Below are positions 46,045 through 57,900 of a stretch of DNA of 64,000 nt, in pieces; the first letter of the stretch is position 1; each line of letters begins with the position of its first letter. The notes beneath the pieces are model-generated. The model ran no database searches and was not told where the DNA came from. It was given only the letters and a program-made list of their open reading frames with translations. Position numbers and translations under genes: made by a program. The DNA is taken from NCBI GenBank assembly GCA_020055645.1, contig CM034546.1, forward strand, positions 85,870,001-85,934,000. The letters run 5' to 3'. Source of the DNA: Tomocerus qinae. Taxonomy: Eukaryota > Arthropoda > Collembola > Entomobryomorpha > Tomoceridae.

Positions 46045-47179
46045 ATGCTCACTTACACGCTCCAGTTTTTCATCGCCTTCCTGCTTCTATCATCCACCAA
46101 CGCGGTAAGTCTCTCTTGCTTCTTATTCCGATGCTGCAAGATTAGTAGTAAGGAATTAAGGAATAGCGTTACTACTTTTCTGCACTTTTACTAGGTCACT
46201 GTATTGCATTGTATTGGACGGCCCACATATGATTGATTATATGTTACAAATACTGAATAAGAGTTATTATCACTGATTTTGCATTTTACCATTTGGTATT
46301 TGGTATTCGATCATTTGTTTTTGAATATTATTTTGTATTCGATATTCGAACATTTGTTTTTGCATTCTATCATTTGGTATTCGATATTCGAGCATATGTT
46401 TTTGCATTCTATCATTTGGTATTCGATATTCGATCATTTGTTTTTGCATTCTATCGTTTGGTATTCGATATTCGAACATTTGTTTTTGCAGTCTATCATT
46501 TTGGTATTCGATCATATGTTTTTGCATTCTACCAAATAACTTTCGATATTTTGGTTCCACACCTTATAATAATAATAACTCATTATATTTAGACCCTTCC
46601 TTACCAAACTGAAAACAAGAATTGAAATTTATTTTTAGATATTTTTTATAAAATATTTTAGATAATTGCAATAAAATGCGTTATAAGGGCATTTAATTTA
46701 AGCATTGTACTAATCATAATTGCATACCTAATGTAAAGCTGTGTCTTGGCTATTATTAGGGAACAGAGTATGCATTATGCATTTTTGGAGAGTGATGGTG
46801 AGTTTGATTTTTGCAGATGGAGAAGATTGAAAATGCGTGCGTGAAAAATCAAGTTTGGGTGTGTACTTCCCACTTCCTGCTAATCCTGCTTGGGATCGAG
46901 TGCTTCATTTTGGTATTCAACTTGATTCGACCGGGGGCGACGTCGGATCAAATCATAACATTCAGCTCAGGCATCGCCGCCTGCACTCTCAAATTCTTTT
47001 TCCGTGTGATCGGGGAGAGAGTCGTCAAAGCCTACTTGGTTGACATCTACAGTGTGCCCGGTGTCCATCTCTCTGACAGGAACTTTTTTGCTCACTCCGC
47101 TCATTCCATGCAATGCCCTTCCTATCATTACAAATACGCCGACGAAAAAAAAGACTCTGACTTTTACGATATCGTCTAG
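46045..47179 (+). CDS. Possible two-exon gene for a small membrane protein
   Basis: Exon 1 (46045-46104) encodes a signal-like MLTYTLQFFIAFLLLSSTNA and ends at a strong donor (AACGCG|gtaagt). The acceptor tgatttttgcag opens exon 2 at 46817 in the same phase; exon 2 runs to the stop at 47179. Exon 2 has two hydrophobic stretches (FLLILLGIECFILVFNLI and a second around ITFSSGIAACTLKFFF) and an acidic end (DEKKDSDFYDIV). GC content is clearly higher than around it, which supports coding. The join would give about 140 residues. The intron holds a 42-bp minisatellite. A rival reading is the minus ORF at 47209-46967, which has one hydrophobic segment (VFFFVGVFVMIGRALHGMS) and a polar tail; the splice signals favour the plus strand. 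The family is not recognised. Confidence 0.4.
46280..46545. repeat. 42-bp minisatellite
   Basis: About six units of acatttgtttttgcattcta plus tcatttggtattcgatattc ga. Since 42 is a multiple of 3, several frames on both strands stay open; these are not genes. Confidence 0.9.
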
Positions 47180-47199
47180 CCATTTAGCCATGTCTACAT

Positions 47200-48525
47200 T
47201 ATCTTCCATCTTCTGATGCCATCCTTAGAAGTTTACAATTAACCATCTCGTGTAAACAGTTCACTGGTATCATAAAAACCATTCCATATAGTGTAGGTAT
47301 ACCGTCCTGGCCACCAATAAAATTTTCAGGTGCCATAAACGATGCACTCAAACAGCGAATAAATAACACACTTTGTGGGTCAATGGGACATTTGAGCTGT
47401 CTCAGCGGTTCCCGGATATATGTGCCAAAGGTCAAATGTGCCAATTATTTTTTTCAGGGATTTTGAGAAGTGCCAAAAACAAAATTTCCAATGAAATTAA
47501 AGCCAGAAAAAAATTTCAGGGGTTCCCGACAAATTTCTCGACAAAAAATATATACTACTTTCGCGCGAAAATGTTTTGAGTTTTAAGGAAAAAATTGGGT
47601 TACGCTGTAAGTTATAATCGTATGTCAGTTTAAGCCTTTCATTCTTGATTATTCCGCCTCACCCAAATATGTACATGATTTTAAATAATCGATATTTGGT
47701 TTTGTGAAATACTGTACAACCTGAAAAGAAATCTTTTCATCGAGCTTATTTCTTACAATTATTATTTCTAAGTAAAATCACTTACTGTGCTATTTCTGGA
47801 GGATGAGAATGTTCCTATTTCCCTGATTTTATATCTCCAGATGATAAATTTTCAATTAGGCTGCCACTAGATTTAAAGTTTACTTTTCCACATCACCTCC
47901 AAAATCTTACGTTTTTAACAACACATTTTTTAAATAACAATTACCGTGAATGTGTTTCTTTTCAACTACTGGGGTCATAGCAAAAGGCAAACAACAACTG
48001 AAAGAAGTAAATGAAAGATATTTGTTCCCTAAGCAAGCTAGGACTTTAGCGTAAAGGATTGCCCGCAAAGTCCCATAATTTATTTTACCCCCAAAATTAC
48101 AAATCTACATTGTTAACTTTCATATTTCACACACAAATAATGCCAACCTTCATCTTGGTCCTTAATGCTGCAAAAACCCTATTACATCCAATATTTCGAA
48201 ATTTTTGTCGCACTTTCTCCATTAGAGCTTGGCCACCGTTTTTCAGCAAATGTCTTTAATATTATTTTGCCCCGTAATGCAACAATTTAGAATAGTTTTA
48301 GTTTAGATGTTGATTCACGAATTCGATACTCATTTTTACACTCACCCCAAAATCGTTCAATGGGTCCCCTTAGGGAACATTTGGGATCGTCGTCGTCCCC
48401 AACGATTATCTTTGGGTATTCATGGCAGGGCATGAAAAAGGCAAAAAGATACCTTTTTTCCTAGCAAAATCAGCAAAAAGGTTACCTTTTTGCCTTTAAA
48501 TGGGGTAATTAGCAATTGACATGTT
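47200..48525. other. Spacer, nothing recognised
   Basis: No exon or known repeat could be supported. The ORFs here have no motif. Confidence 0.4.
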
Positions 48526-48532
48526 AACAACC

Positions 48533-49020
48533 AAGGATGTGAACATTCTGTTCATTTTGAGTGAACATTTATCAATTTTGACTTTGTGTTCATTTTGAAT
48601 GAACATTTATCAATTTTGACTTTGTGTTCATTTTGAGTGAACATTTATCAATTTTGACTTTGTTTTCATTTTGAGTGAACATTTATCAATTTTGACTTTG
48701 TTTTCATTTTGAGTGAACATTTATCAATTTTGACTTTCTGATCATTTTTAGTGAACATTTATCAATTTTGACTTTCTGATCATTTTTAGTGAACATTTAT
48801 CAATTTTGACTTTGTTTTCATTTTGAGTGAACATTTATCAATTTTGACTTTGTGTTCATTTTGAGTGAACATTTATCAATTTTGACTTTGTGTTCATTTT
48901 GAGTGAACATTTATCAATTTTGACTTTCTGATCATTTTTAGTGAACATTTATCAATTTTGACTTTCTGTTCATTTTGAGTGAACATTTATCAATTTTGAC
49001 TTTCTGTTCAATTTTGACTT
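48533..49020. repeat. 38-bp satellite array (gtgaacatttatcaattttg), plus orientation
   Basis: About 12.5 units of tgttcattttgagtgaacat plus ttatcaattttgactttg. Each unit contains the palindrome gttcattttgagtgaac. An inverse array of the same unit is at 52308-52605. Confidence 0.92.
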
Positions 49021-49726
49021 TTTTTCTACAAATAGAACTGCTAGAAACTATAAATATTTTAGCATAGATCATCCAATGTTTGATAGTTTGGCATTAAGTG
49101 CTTTGGCACTTCGGTTTTTGGCATTTTTAAAATTGACACTTATGGACATTGAGAGTGACAATGGCGCTTTTATTTTGGCACTTATATCCGGACGCCATTT
49201 CAGCACTATATTTGTAAAACCTGGTTCCTTATATAGTAGTGATGGAATTTGGAATGACAAAATCTAAGTACATTCAAATCACAGCAGAAAAAGTACATTC
49301 ATATAATAACCGTTGGAATTTCCAAGGATTTAAGTGTTGAGTGAAGTACACGATAGTTTTGAGTTCTAGTTCTAGCACATCATCGTATTAATCGATTTAC
49401 TTCTCCATTTCGCAATAATTGCTAAGATGGGAACCTAAATGAATAAATTTATGAAAATATGTCTCTTCAAAATTTTAGTTCCCCATATCGAAATATCTCC
49501 CCACCCTAAAATTCTAAATTAAAGGCATACGTACCATATACAAATAAACCAGTGTCATCTCAGCCATCTGTACCTTATCGAGTACCGATCGGATGCCAGC
49601 TAGCTTAGCTAGCTCAGGACGATAGGGGTACACTTAATCTGAAAATACTTTTCCTATTGACTGTATTACTATTGCTAGATGGCGCCATATAGCGATGGGC
49701 CACCTTGTTTGACACATCACCTCACA
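49021..49726. other. Spacer, nothing recognised
   Basis: Overlapping ORFs of 63 codons on both strands at 49069-49267 have no motif; no repeats noticed. Confidence 0.4.
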
Positions 49727-50232
49727 TATATCACATCCACATGGTATTGGGAATTTTCACATCTAAAGCTTTACATCCGGGGGAAGTGAAGCGAAAGGAA
49801 GTGAAGTTTAATGAACCAGCCACTGCAGTTTTACAACCATGCAATGGAGCTTTACAACCAGCCCCTGAAGTTTTACAACCACGCACTTCAGTTTTACAAC
49901 CACATACGGTAGTTTTACAACCTTCAAATGTAATGAGCTCAAAGTTTGGTAAAACCTTTACATTACATTTGTAAGGTTGTAAAACTGACGTATGTCGTTG
50001 TAAATTGCAGTGGCTGGTTGTAAAACTTCAGTAGCTGGTTGTAAAACTTCAGTAGCTGGTTGTAAAACTTCAGTAGCTGGTTGTAAAACTTCAGTAGCTG
50101 GTTGTAAAACTTCAGTAGCTGGTTGTAAAACTGCAGTGCATGGTTGTAAAAATGGTGTGGATGGTTGTAAAACTTCACTACCCCAGGATGTAAAACCTTA
50201 GATGTGAAAATTCCTGGATCCCATCCACATAC
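49727..50232. mobile_element. Fold-back element with 20-bp tandem units in the arms
   Basis: Outer ends acatccacatggtattggga and gatcccatccacatac-type text, followed on both sides by attttcacatctaa and ttttacatcc, are inverted. Each arm then carries units of ggttgtaaaacttcagtagct. The left arm has five divergent units and the right arm has eight, six of them nearly identical. The arms meet around 49930-49965. Confidence 0.75.
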
Positions 50233-50264
50233 ATCTCATCAATCAATGTGTTTCCCATATTCTT

Positions 50265-50755
50265 TCGTTTTCGAATAAATTCGAATGTGTTCGAATAAAT
50301 TTGAATGTTTTTGAATAAATTTGAATGTTTTTGAATAAATTTGAATGTTTTCGAATAAATTTGAATGTTTTCGAATAAATTTGAATGTTTTCGAATAAAT
50401 TTGAATGTTTTCGAATAAATTTGAATGTTTTCGAATAAATTTGAATGTTTTCGAATAAATTTGAATGTTTTTGAATAAATTTGAATGTTTTCGAATAAGT
50501 TTGAATGTTTTCGAATAAATTTGAATGTTTTCGAATAAATTTGAATGTTTTCGAATAAGTTTGAATGTTTTCGAATAAATTTGAATGTTTTCGAATAAAT
50601 TTGAATGTTTTCGAATAAATTTGAATGTTTTCGAATAAATGTGAAGGTTTCGAATAAATTTAAATGTTTTCAAATAAATTCGAATTTTTCGAATAAATTC
50701 GAATTTTTCGAATAAAATCGAATTTTTCGAATAAATTCGAATGTTTTCGAATAAG
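50265..50755. repeat. 20-bp satellite array (ttcgaataaatttgaatgtt)
   Basis: About 24 units, mostly gaataaatttgaatgttttc, with a degenerate right end of shorter units (gaataaattcgaatttttc). The reverse complement is close to the ttcgaatttattcaaaaaca type of the array at 12846-14585. Confidence 0.93.
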
Positions 50756-50968
50756 TGTATCCATTCATGAGGTTAGTTCGTATGTGAAGTCTTTTGTGAC
50801 AACAAGGCCCAAGTACTCTGGAAACGTGCAGAAATTTCAAAGCACAGAGTGGATATTATCTGAATGCACATTGTGTTAGTGGGAGAGTGTGACATAAACT
50901 ATTGAAAAGTAAAGACAGACTACCGTTCAAGCCGCGAGGACTTACTTGCAGTGACTCCCTGAACAGCT

Positions 50969-51560
50969 TTACTGTTCGGAGAAGTCGCTCATTCGTCCTG
51001 CAGACATACAAAATGAAAGCAGAGACGACAAGGGCAACCCCGGTAACTCATCCACATGAATAAGAAACTTGCTCAGGTGTTTGAATCTCAACTCGCTCAA
51101 AGCTGGGCATTCAGCTGCATGGTGGACCGACGTCTCGACGCTTAATGCGCATAGAGGGCATAGCGGAGACGAATGATTCCCCAATTGATTCTGATGCTTG
51201 TCCAAGAAGGAGAAAACAGTAATTAAATGAGTGAAGACCATGAGTGTTCTTATACTCAAACTTGTGAAATATTTACTTTTCGTAATTGAAGGTGTAGGCA
51301 AAAATAATTTAGTAGTTTTACAATCTGTACGTCTTTTCCAATTTTGATTGTTTAATTTGTTAAAATATTTAAAGATGAGTTTTTACGCATTGTGCAGAAA
51401 AAGGCAATATTGTTCAGGACCAAATACTGCCATTTTTGTGGATTCTTTAGCAAGCAGGTCCTTATCTTCGTTACCTATGATTCCAGTGTGACTGGGAACC
51501 CATTGCCAAAGGTAACGGATGCCATGGTCATTTGGCTCCGCCTCCCCCCACCTCTGCACC
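50969..51560 (-). pseudogene. Non-LTR retrotransposon remnant: RNase H and terminal Cys/His motif
   Basis: On the minus strand, a WVPSHTGIIGNEDKDLLAKES stretch (about 51520-51440) matches the last conserved block of a retrotransposon RNase H (W-x-PGH-x-G-x-x-GNE-x-AD). A stop near 51398 separates it from a downstream frame containing a CPLCALSVETSVHHAAECPAL motif, the C-x2-C...H...C ending typical of I/R1/Outcast-type and related elements. The RT itself is not present, so this is a 3' fragment. It is a different clade from the CR1-like copy at 16-18 kb, which has no RNase H. Confidence 0.65.
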
Positions 51561-52307
51561 TATCAGTAATCAAGCCATCCAACTACTCCGCCTTTTTCAC
51601 ACCTTAAAACCAATCAATATTCTAGCCAGCCAACATATGTTCGCTCGTTTCAAACAAAGAATTGCTCTTTCTTTTAACAAGAAGCTTAAACAAAAAGGTA
51701 GATGGCTCTTCGTTGGTGACTGCCTACATTATCGTTGTAATGATTACCTTACCTACGTAATCATTATTATGCATTAATATATTATTAATTCAATAATAAG
51801 TATTAATTTTTACTACATCTACAAACGACTCTAATTAACATACGAAATGTAAACAAACAAGGATGACTGAAAGTGCACTAAACCAGTCTCGTCTCATATG
51901 AGACTTATAGGGAGCAGTATTTATATCTTCTGTGTACTAATGTTTCATTTCCCATTCATTTTTTTCATTTCCCATTTTCCCACCCACTAAGCCATTTTGA
52001 TTCCCACTTTTCCCACTGGGAAAATCCCACTTTTTGATTTCCCACCCGAAACCTTGAGTCAGTATTAAGTTCAGCTTAAACGAAAGGTGGTCACTTAATG
52101 CCAAGAAAGATAAAGATTACAGGCAAAGTTTCAGTTGGTAGAAAATGTCTGAAGACGAAGGAAGAATTTATTTGTCTCCCAAAAGGCCATGTTTACAGCA
52201 GGGAACAAAAAAGAACTTTCTTTACCTTTTTTGCCTTGTTTATAATAAAGGTAGAGGAGTAAGTTTTAAAGCCAGTTTTAAAGCCGTTTTAAAGCCGTAA
52301 CAGAAGT
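51561..52307. other. Spacer, nothing firmly recognised
   Basis: An 81-codon plus ORF (51532-51777) includes QHMFARFKQRIALSFNKKLK but no known motif. A tttaaagccgtaacagaag piece at 52280-52305 resembles the right end of the Pearl-like family in inverse orientation. Confidence 0.35.
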
Positions 52308-52605
52308 CAAAGTTGATAAATGTTCACTCAAAATGAACACAAAGTCAAAATTGACAAATGTTCACTCAAAATGAACACAAAGTCAAAATTGATAAATGTT
52401 CACTCAAAATGAACACAAAGTCCAAATTGATAAATGTTCACTCAAAATGAACACAAAGCCAAAATTGATAAATGTTCACTCAAAATGAACACAAAGTCAA
52501 AATTGATAAATGTTCACTCAAAATGAACACAAAGTCAAAATTGATAAATGTTCACTCAAAATGAACAGAAAGCTAAATTGAACAGAAAGTCAAAATTGAT
52601 AAATA
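52308..52605. repeat. 38-bp satellite array, minus orientation
   Basis: About 7.5 units of the reverse complement of the 48533-49020 unit (aattgataaatgttcactca plus aaatgaacacaaagtcaa). Its inner border is next to a Pearl-like end and its outer border runs directly into a 21-bp array. Confidence 0.92.
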
Positions 52606-53397
52606 AGATAAGTCTTTGGAAATGGTTTCCAAGTCTTTGGAAATGGTTTCCAAGTCTTTGGAAATGGTTTCCAAGTCTTTGGAAATGGTTTCCAAGTCTT
52701 TGGAAATGGTTTCCAAGTCTTTGGAAATGGTTTCCAAGTCTTTGGAAATGGTTTCCAAGTCTTTGGAAATGGTTTCCAAGTCTTTGGAAATGGTTTCCAA
52801 GTCTTTGGAAATGGTTTCCAAGTCTTTGGAAATGGTTTCCAAGTCTTTGGAAATGGTTTCCAAGTCTTTGGAAATGGTTTCCAAGTCTTTGGAAATGGTT
52901 TCCAAGTCTTTGGAAATGGTTTCCAAGTCTTTGGCAATGGTTTCCAAGTCTTTGTAAATGGTTTCCAAGTCTTTGTAAATGGTTTCCAAGTCTTTGTAAA
53001 TGGTTTAAAAGTCTTTGGAAATGGTTTCTAAGTCTTTGGAAATGGTTTTCAAGTCTTTGGAAATGGTTTTCAAGTCTTTGGAAATAATTTCCAAGCCTTT
53101 AGGAATGGTTTCCAAGACATTTGGAAAGGTGTCCAGGTCTTTTGAGATGATTTCTAAGTCTTTGGAAATTTTGTACAGGTCATTGGAAATACTTTCCAAG
53201 TCATTGAAAATGGTTTCCAAGTCATTGGAAATGGTTTTCAACTTTTTGGAAATGGTTTCCAAGTCTTTGGAAATGGTTTCCAACTCTTTGGAAATGATTC
53301 CCCAGTACTTGGAAATGGTTTCCAAGTGTTTGAAAATGGTTTCCAAGTGTTTGAAAATGGTTTCCAAGTGTTTGGAAATGGTTTCCAAGTGTTTGGG
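52606..53397. repeat. 21-bp satellite array (tctttggaaatggtttccaag)
   Basis: About 38 units. The first 17 or so are virtually identical; beyond about 52935 they diverge steadily. The unit holds a palindrome, ggaaatggtttcc. Because 21 is divisible by 3, four or more frames on both strands stay open for over 100 codons (WFPSLWK, METISKDL and others); these overlapping ORFs are artefacts. Confidence 0.95.
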
Positions 53398-53399
53398 TT

Positions 53400-54350
53400 C
53401 CCCACCCTAAAATCCTAAATTAAAGGCATAAGAACCATATTATTATAAAAATCAAATCAGTGAATCTGCACTTAGCCAGTGCATCTGTACCCAACCATAG
53501 ATTTGGATAGATTGGACATCTCCATTCATTTAGTGTATTGCATTTTTATGACCTGCGAAGGACAGATTTTAGAGTGAATTGGGTAAAAGGCGGGCAATTT
53601 AAAAGCTCAATTGATTTGTTTGACAACATTGAGAATATTGAGGTTGTCTTATTGTATTAGGCAAGCGGCATTTTTTGTATTTGCCTCAGTTTACCCAAAT
53701 TCCAAATGTAAACAAAAGTTCAATCATGTGACCGTATGTCGCATCTAGATCTACAGTACTAGTTATATAATCTAAGTACCCAACCTGTATGACGTATCTT
53801 ACATTTACATTACATCGTACATTTTGACATGGAATGTCAATATAGACCAATTTCATGTTTTAGAAAAAGTTGAGAATGGTTTTAGGCGTCTCATGGGCCA
53901 TGGGGCAACAAAAACAAACGCAAAAAACAAAAGCCTTTGTAGGATAACAAGCAAGGTTGTAATGATTTAAACTTTAGTAAAATTTTGTAAGTTTTGATAA
54001 AACTATATTTTTGCATAGAATATTATTTGGAACGTGAGTAAATGCAGTAGTATTATTATTTTCAGGTGAGTTAAATTTATTTTGATATATGACTGCTTTT
54101 AGTTTGATTATTGTAGTATTTGGCTCAATTGGCTCCTTGGTTCGCCTGGTTTGTAGTACCGTTTGTTACTTCTCCTTCTATCTCTTTACCTGAGCCTGTT
54201 GGACTGGGAATTGTTTGGTTTCAATTTCGTTTGACTGAGGTTGTTGTTGTTGTTGCGCGAGTGTGAGGGAAGTTATAGGCAGGTCAAGATTTACTTTCTT
54301 TTTTATTGAGATTAAGTAGCACAGCAGCGACAACGTACTGTCAATAGTCG
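53400..54350. other. Spacer with one dispersed repeat
   Basis: 53530-53660 repeats 4820-4965. The rest has no exon I can support; a (ttg)n run is at 54240-54255. Confidence 0.4.
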
Positions 54351-54557
54351 ATATCTGTATTTCACTGGACATCTAGTGAGCACAACGATTTTATGTGAAT
54401 TTGATGAAGGAAACCTTCGTACCATGAAGGTATTCATGACTAATAGTAGTAGTTATAGTAGTGGGGTACAGTACTGACCTTCATGGTACGAAGGATCCCG
54501 CCATCAAATTCACATAAAATCGTTGTGCTCACTAGATGTCCAGTGAAATACAGATAT
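54351..54557. repeat. Hairpin MITE, arms of about 80 bp
   Basis: Left atatctgtatttcactggac ... atgtgaatttgatg ... ccttcgtaccatgaagg is repeated inverted on the right (ccttcatggtacgaagg ... catcaaattcacataaaatc ... gtccagtgaaatacagatat) around a loop of about 40 bp. Confidence 0.85.
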
Positions 54558-54667
54558 GGACTTATATATTGGTGACTAATCATTTGTTTATTTCGAACCT
54601 TCAGGTATCTGATCCGATAGGTAGGACAAAAGTATTCTGACATCTGAAGACACTTGGTTGTACGTAG

Positions 54668-54852
54668 AGAGTTGCGCGGACTGACTTTTTACAGTCCGAA
54701 CCCGCCCGTGCCCGTACGGACCGTGCCGTAGCCCATACGGGCAGCTTGAGCCCGTGCAACTCTTTTATAAAGTTGCACGGGCTGACAATTTACGGGCCAT
54801 GCATGTATGGGCCGGGCCGCAACCCGTAAGGGCTGCTTGAGCCCCTACAACT
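54668..54852. repeat. GC-rich imperfect duplication upstream of NIF3L1
   Basis: Two units of about 95 bp carry ttgcgcgg/ttgcacgg, cgtacgg/catgtatggg, ggccgtgccgta-like and gcttgagcccgtgcaactct text. The GC content is far above that of the surroundings and the stretch ends about 100 bp before the first NIF3L1 exon, but its decayed direct-repeat structure looks more like a repeat than a promoter. Confidence 0.6.
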
Positions 54853-54954
54853 CTAATTGCACCAGTTTCTGATCCCTGAGAGTTTGATCTAATCTGAAAC
54901 AATATATTGTAAACACTTTGGTTGTGCACACACTCGGCATTTGGCCGAATTCTG

Positions 54955-57900
54955 ATGAAATTATCAAGATATACACGTATAAAGAATATGATGACCCAAC
55001 AAGCGGTGAAAAGTCTTGCCCAAGTAGAAAATTCTTTGAATTTGTGGCTTAAGCCAAAAATATTTGCTGAGAAATGGGATAATGTTGGATTGCTGGTCGG
55101 ATCTGGTCTTCATTCCAAAGAAGATAAAATTATTCATGGAATTCTTCTCTGTAATGATATGACTCCCGAAGTCATCCAAGAGGCTGTGGACAAAAGCCTG
55201 AATTTGATCATTTCATATCATCCACCAATTTTTTCTCCACTAAAGGCAGTTGCTTACGGATCTTGGAAAGTACGTTACCTTAGATGTCATCTATATAGTA
55301 GATGGAAGGTGTATAGACTTATAATATAAAGTCTACGTCTTCCAGTCCAACAGCCCCGCGCCTCCTATAATGCATTGGCTTTTGTGTTTCCATAAATTGA
55401 TTCTATATTTTTTGTTAATATATTATTAGGAGGAAATCATTGCAAAATGTCTTGCAAAGGACATTTCTGTTTATTCCCCTCATACTGCTTTAGATTCAAT
55501 TTCTGGTGGTATTAACGATCGAGTGATGGAGGCTCTTGGTAAAAATATTAACAAATATGTGTTTCAGTTTACTACAATAATAATTATTATTATTATATTT
55601 ATTTATATTTAAGTTTTGTGGCACCTGCTGAGGCAACTCTCATGATACATTACACATATATAATAATTACTTGTATCACAATAGTCTCGTTTGGATCTAA
55701 GGACTGTCCAGTGCCGTCTTTGCCTATTACTCCTTCTTCCTTGTTTGATTGCCCCGTACCTGGAATACAATTTTCTTCAACCGATAAAACCATCTCGACA
55801 CTGTTTCATTCATTGCCTTTACAATGTAATCCTGGATTGGCTGTGGCAGTGGACGTTGCACAATCCCCAGATTCAGCAACACTTCGACTTTACTTTAAGG
55901 ATAAATCAAATGCGGAATATCTGCTACAAGAAATCAGGGCATCTGCACCATTTTCCGATTTAGGGTAATGACAGTTATAATAATATATATGTGGTAGTAT
56001 AACTGTGCCCCATGTACAAGGGCGCCATTGTACTAGTATAACTGTGCGTAGCGAGTTATACTAGGATAACCGACCCTCGGGGTTTCAGTACAACTGTTCC
56101 ACGCTTTAATACTGTGATGACCATGGGCTGAATAAGCAATTAGTCATTATCACATTACTTAGAAATAATTATTGTTAGAAAATAACAATTATGTGAAACA
56201 CACACATGACACATCAGGATATTGCGGTACCCACATCCTATAGAATAAACAGGACGGGCGCTGGCCGGAGATGGTTAAAGCAAGACAGCCAATGAGAAAA
56301 GGGTACAAACATCTAGAAAAGGCGTCGGCTACGGGTATATAAGGGGCCCGTCATAAGAAGAACAACGACAGAGGACTGACGACAGAGAACAGAGAAGAGG
56401 GACACTGAGAGACGACAACGACAAGACACCCGATACAGGACACGAGAGAACAGGAGACTAGGCACTCGAGACACACAATAATCCAGACACGGGGCGACAA
56501 GAGAACCAGCGAACACATCAGGGATAACGGAGGACCAGCGGAGAACCAGCAGGAAGATAACGGAGAGCCACGACAGACAACGGAGAACCAAGGAGGAACA
56601 ACCAGTAAAACTGACCTGATAGGCAGTCGGTCGGGAGCGGAGCCAGAGGAATCAAGTTGGGACTACGAAACGCACAACACAAACAATCACATTCTAAACT
56701 CTAAAAGCAATAAAGATTAAAACTCCACAAAATAACATCCAAAATTCATTCTCATTAAAAACACATAGACACCGAACAGAAGAGGCAGAATCTACCTTCG
56801 GTCAAAAAGAATATATTTTAAAGGCCAATTAAGACCGACCCTCACATGGCGCGGACTCGGAGCCTTTTCTTCGGTTGATCGTGCTTCTTTTTCTTCCCTA
56901 GTAGGGAGGGGACACATTCGTGTCACAAAATTCCCCTGATATTTCGAACATTTTCAGTGACTAAGTGAACCAACTTTGAAAAGTGACCATTATGAACTCC
57001 GACATGAATGTGAAACAATAACAATCAGTGACAACGATAATATGATTATGGAGCAACTTATGAAACTCACTCCGCAATTATGGAAGCCTGCAAACAGTAA
57101 ACCAAATAAGAATACTACAACACCAAAGCTAAGTCTTTTTAAAACATTCGATTTATTTATTTTCATGACTCATGGTAGGGTGATCATTTATAACAAGGTA
57201 CAAAACTCATTGATAAACGTACATAACCTCATTACAACATAATCATTAGTAAAACAGTTATGGCATATTAATTTCAGACGTAAACAATTTTTAGAGTAAA
57301 ACCTTATTCCATCAAATCATTTAACGCAGACAAAATCACGGAAGACAATAGGTTATCGTCAGCAGGGTTCACTACTTCTCCCGGGTCAGACCATTGACCC
57401 TCAGGGGAAACCTCCAATCTGGAGGGCCCTAACAGTCCCCATTGGGATCCGCTAGCCTCACTAGGAAAGGGAGAAACCGGCTGTTGAAGCAATTCGTCTG
57501 CCAACACAGCCATTAAACTGGGAGAAACGTCTCCAACATTTAGGGAGTTAACTTCAATAGGACCCTCCTCTACTCCGACCACCGGCGGAGCTGAGGAAGC
57601 ATCTGATGCCGATTGTGGAGACACAGCATCCACACTCCTCGCGACGGGAACAGCTACTCTCTGCAACCTAACTACAGGCACCCGGAGCGGCTTACAATTG
57701 CCACTCATACGGTGACGCTTTAGGTTTCGGGCTATCATACGTAGGCCGCAGAGAGAGCAATCCGCTCGCGTATTCAACCTTACCCTCTCCGGAGAGGCCA
57801 CCCGCACACCCCCACTTCTGACTCCTCCTCACTCTCAGAGGAGGACCCCAAATTGCTGGGGACATATTCCTCATCAGAGGTATCCTCTGAATCCTCACTG

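Larger units (their letters stand above)
56113..56846 (+). repeat. 5' LTR
   Basis: Starts TGTGATGACCATGGGCTGAA and ends CGACCCTCACA. It contains a CCAAT-like gccaatgag (56288), a TATA box (56337), a run of gacgacaga/gagaacaag repeats (56370-56560) and AATAAA (56709). It differs from the 3' LTR only by a few indels of one or two bases, for example at acacacaca and gaggga. Confidence 0.9.

Noticed and set aside
52548-53410. Five overlapping ORFs of 113-179 codons on both strands
   Set aside because: A 21-bp unit keeps several frames open at once; the frames end where the array decays.
55618-55684. Start of the 116-codon ORF at 55618 as the beginning of a separate gene
   Set aside because: The part before 55685 is intron; a splice acceptor at 55684 and matching phase make the remainder exon 3 of NIF3L1.
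56313-56591. 92-codon minus ORF in the 5' LTR, repeated at 61754-61993
   Set aside because: It lies in the gacgacaga-type repetitive R/U5 part of the LTR, and in the second LTR a 1-bp indel shifts its end; not a gene.
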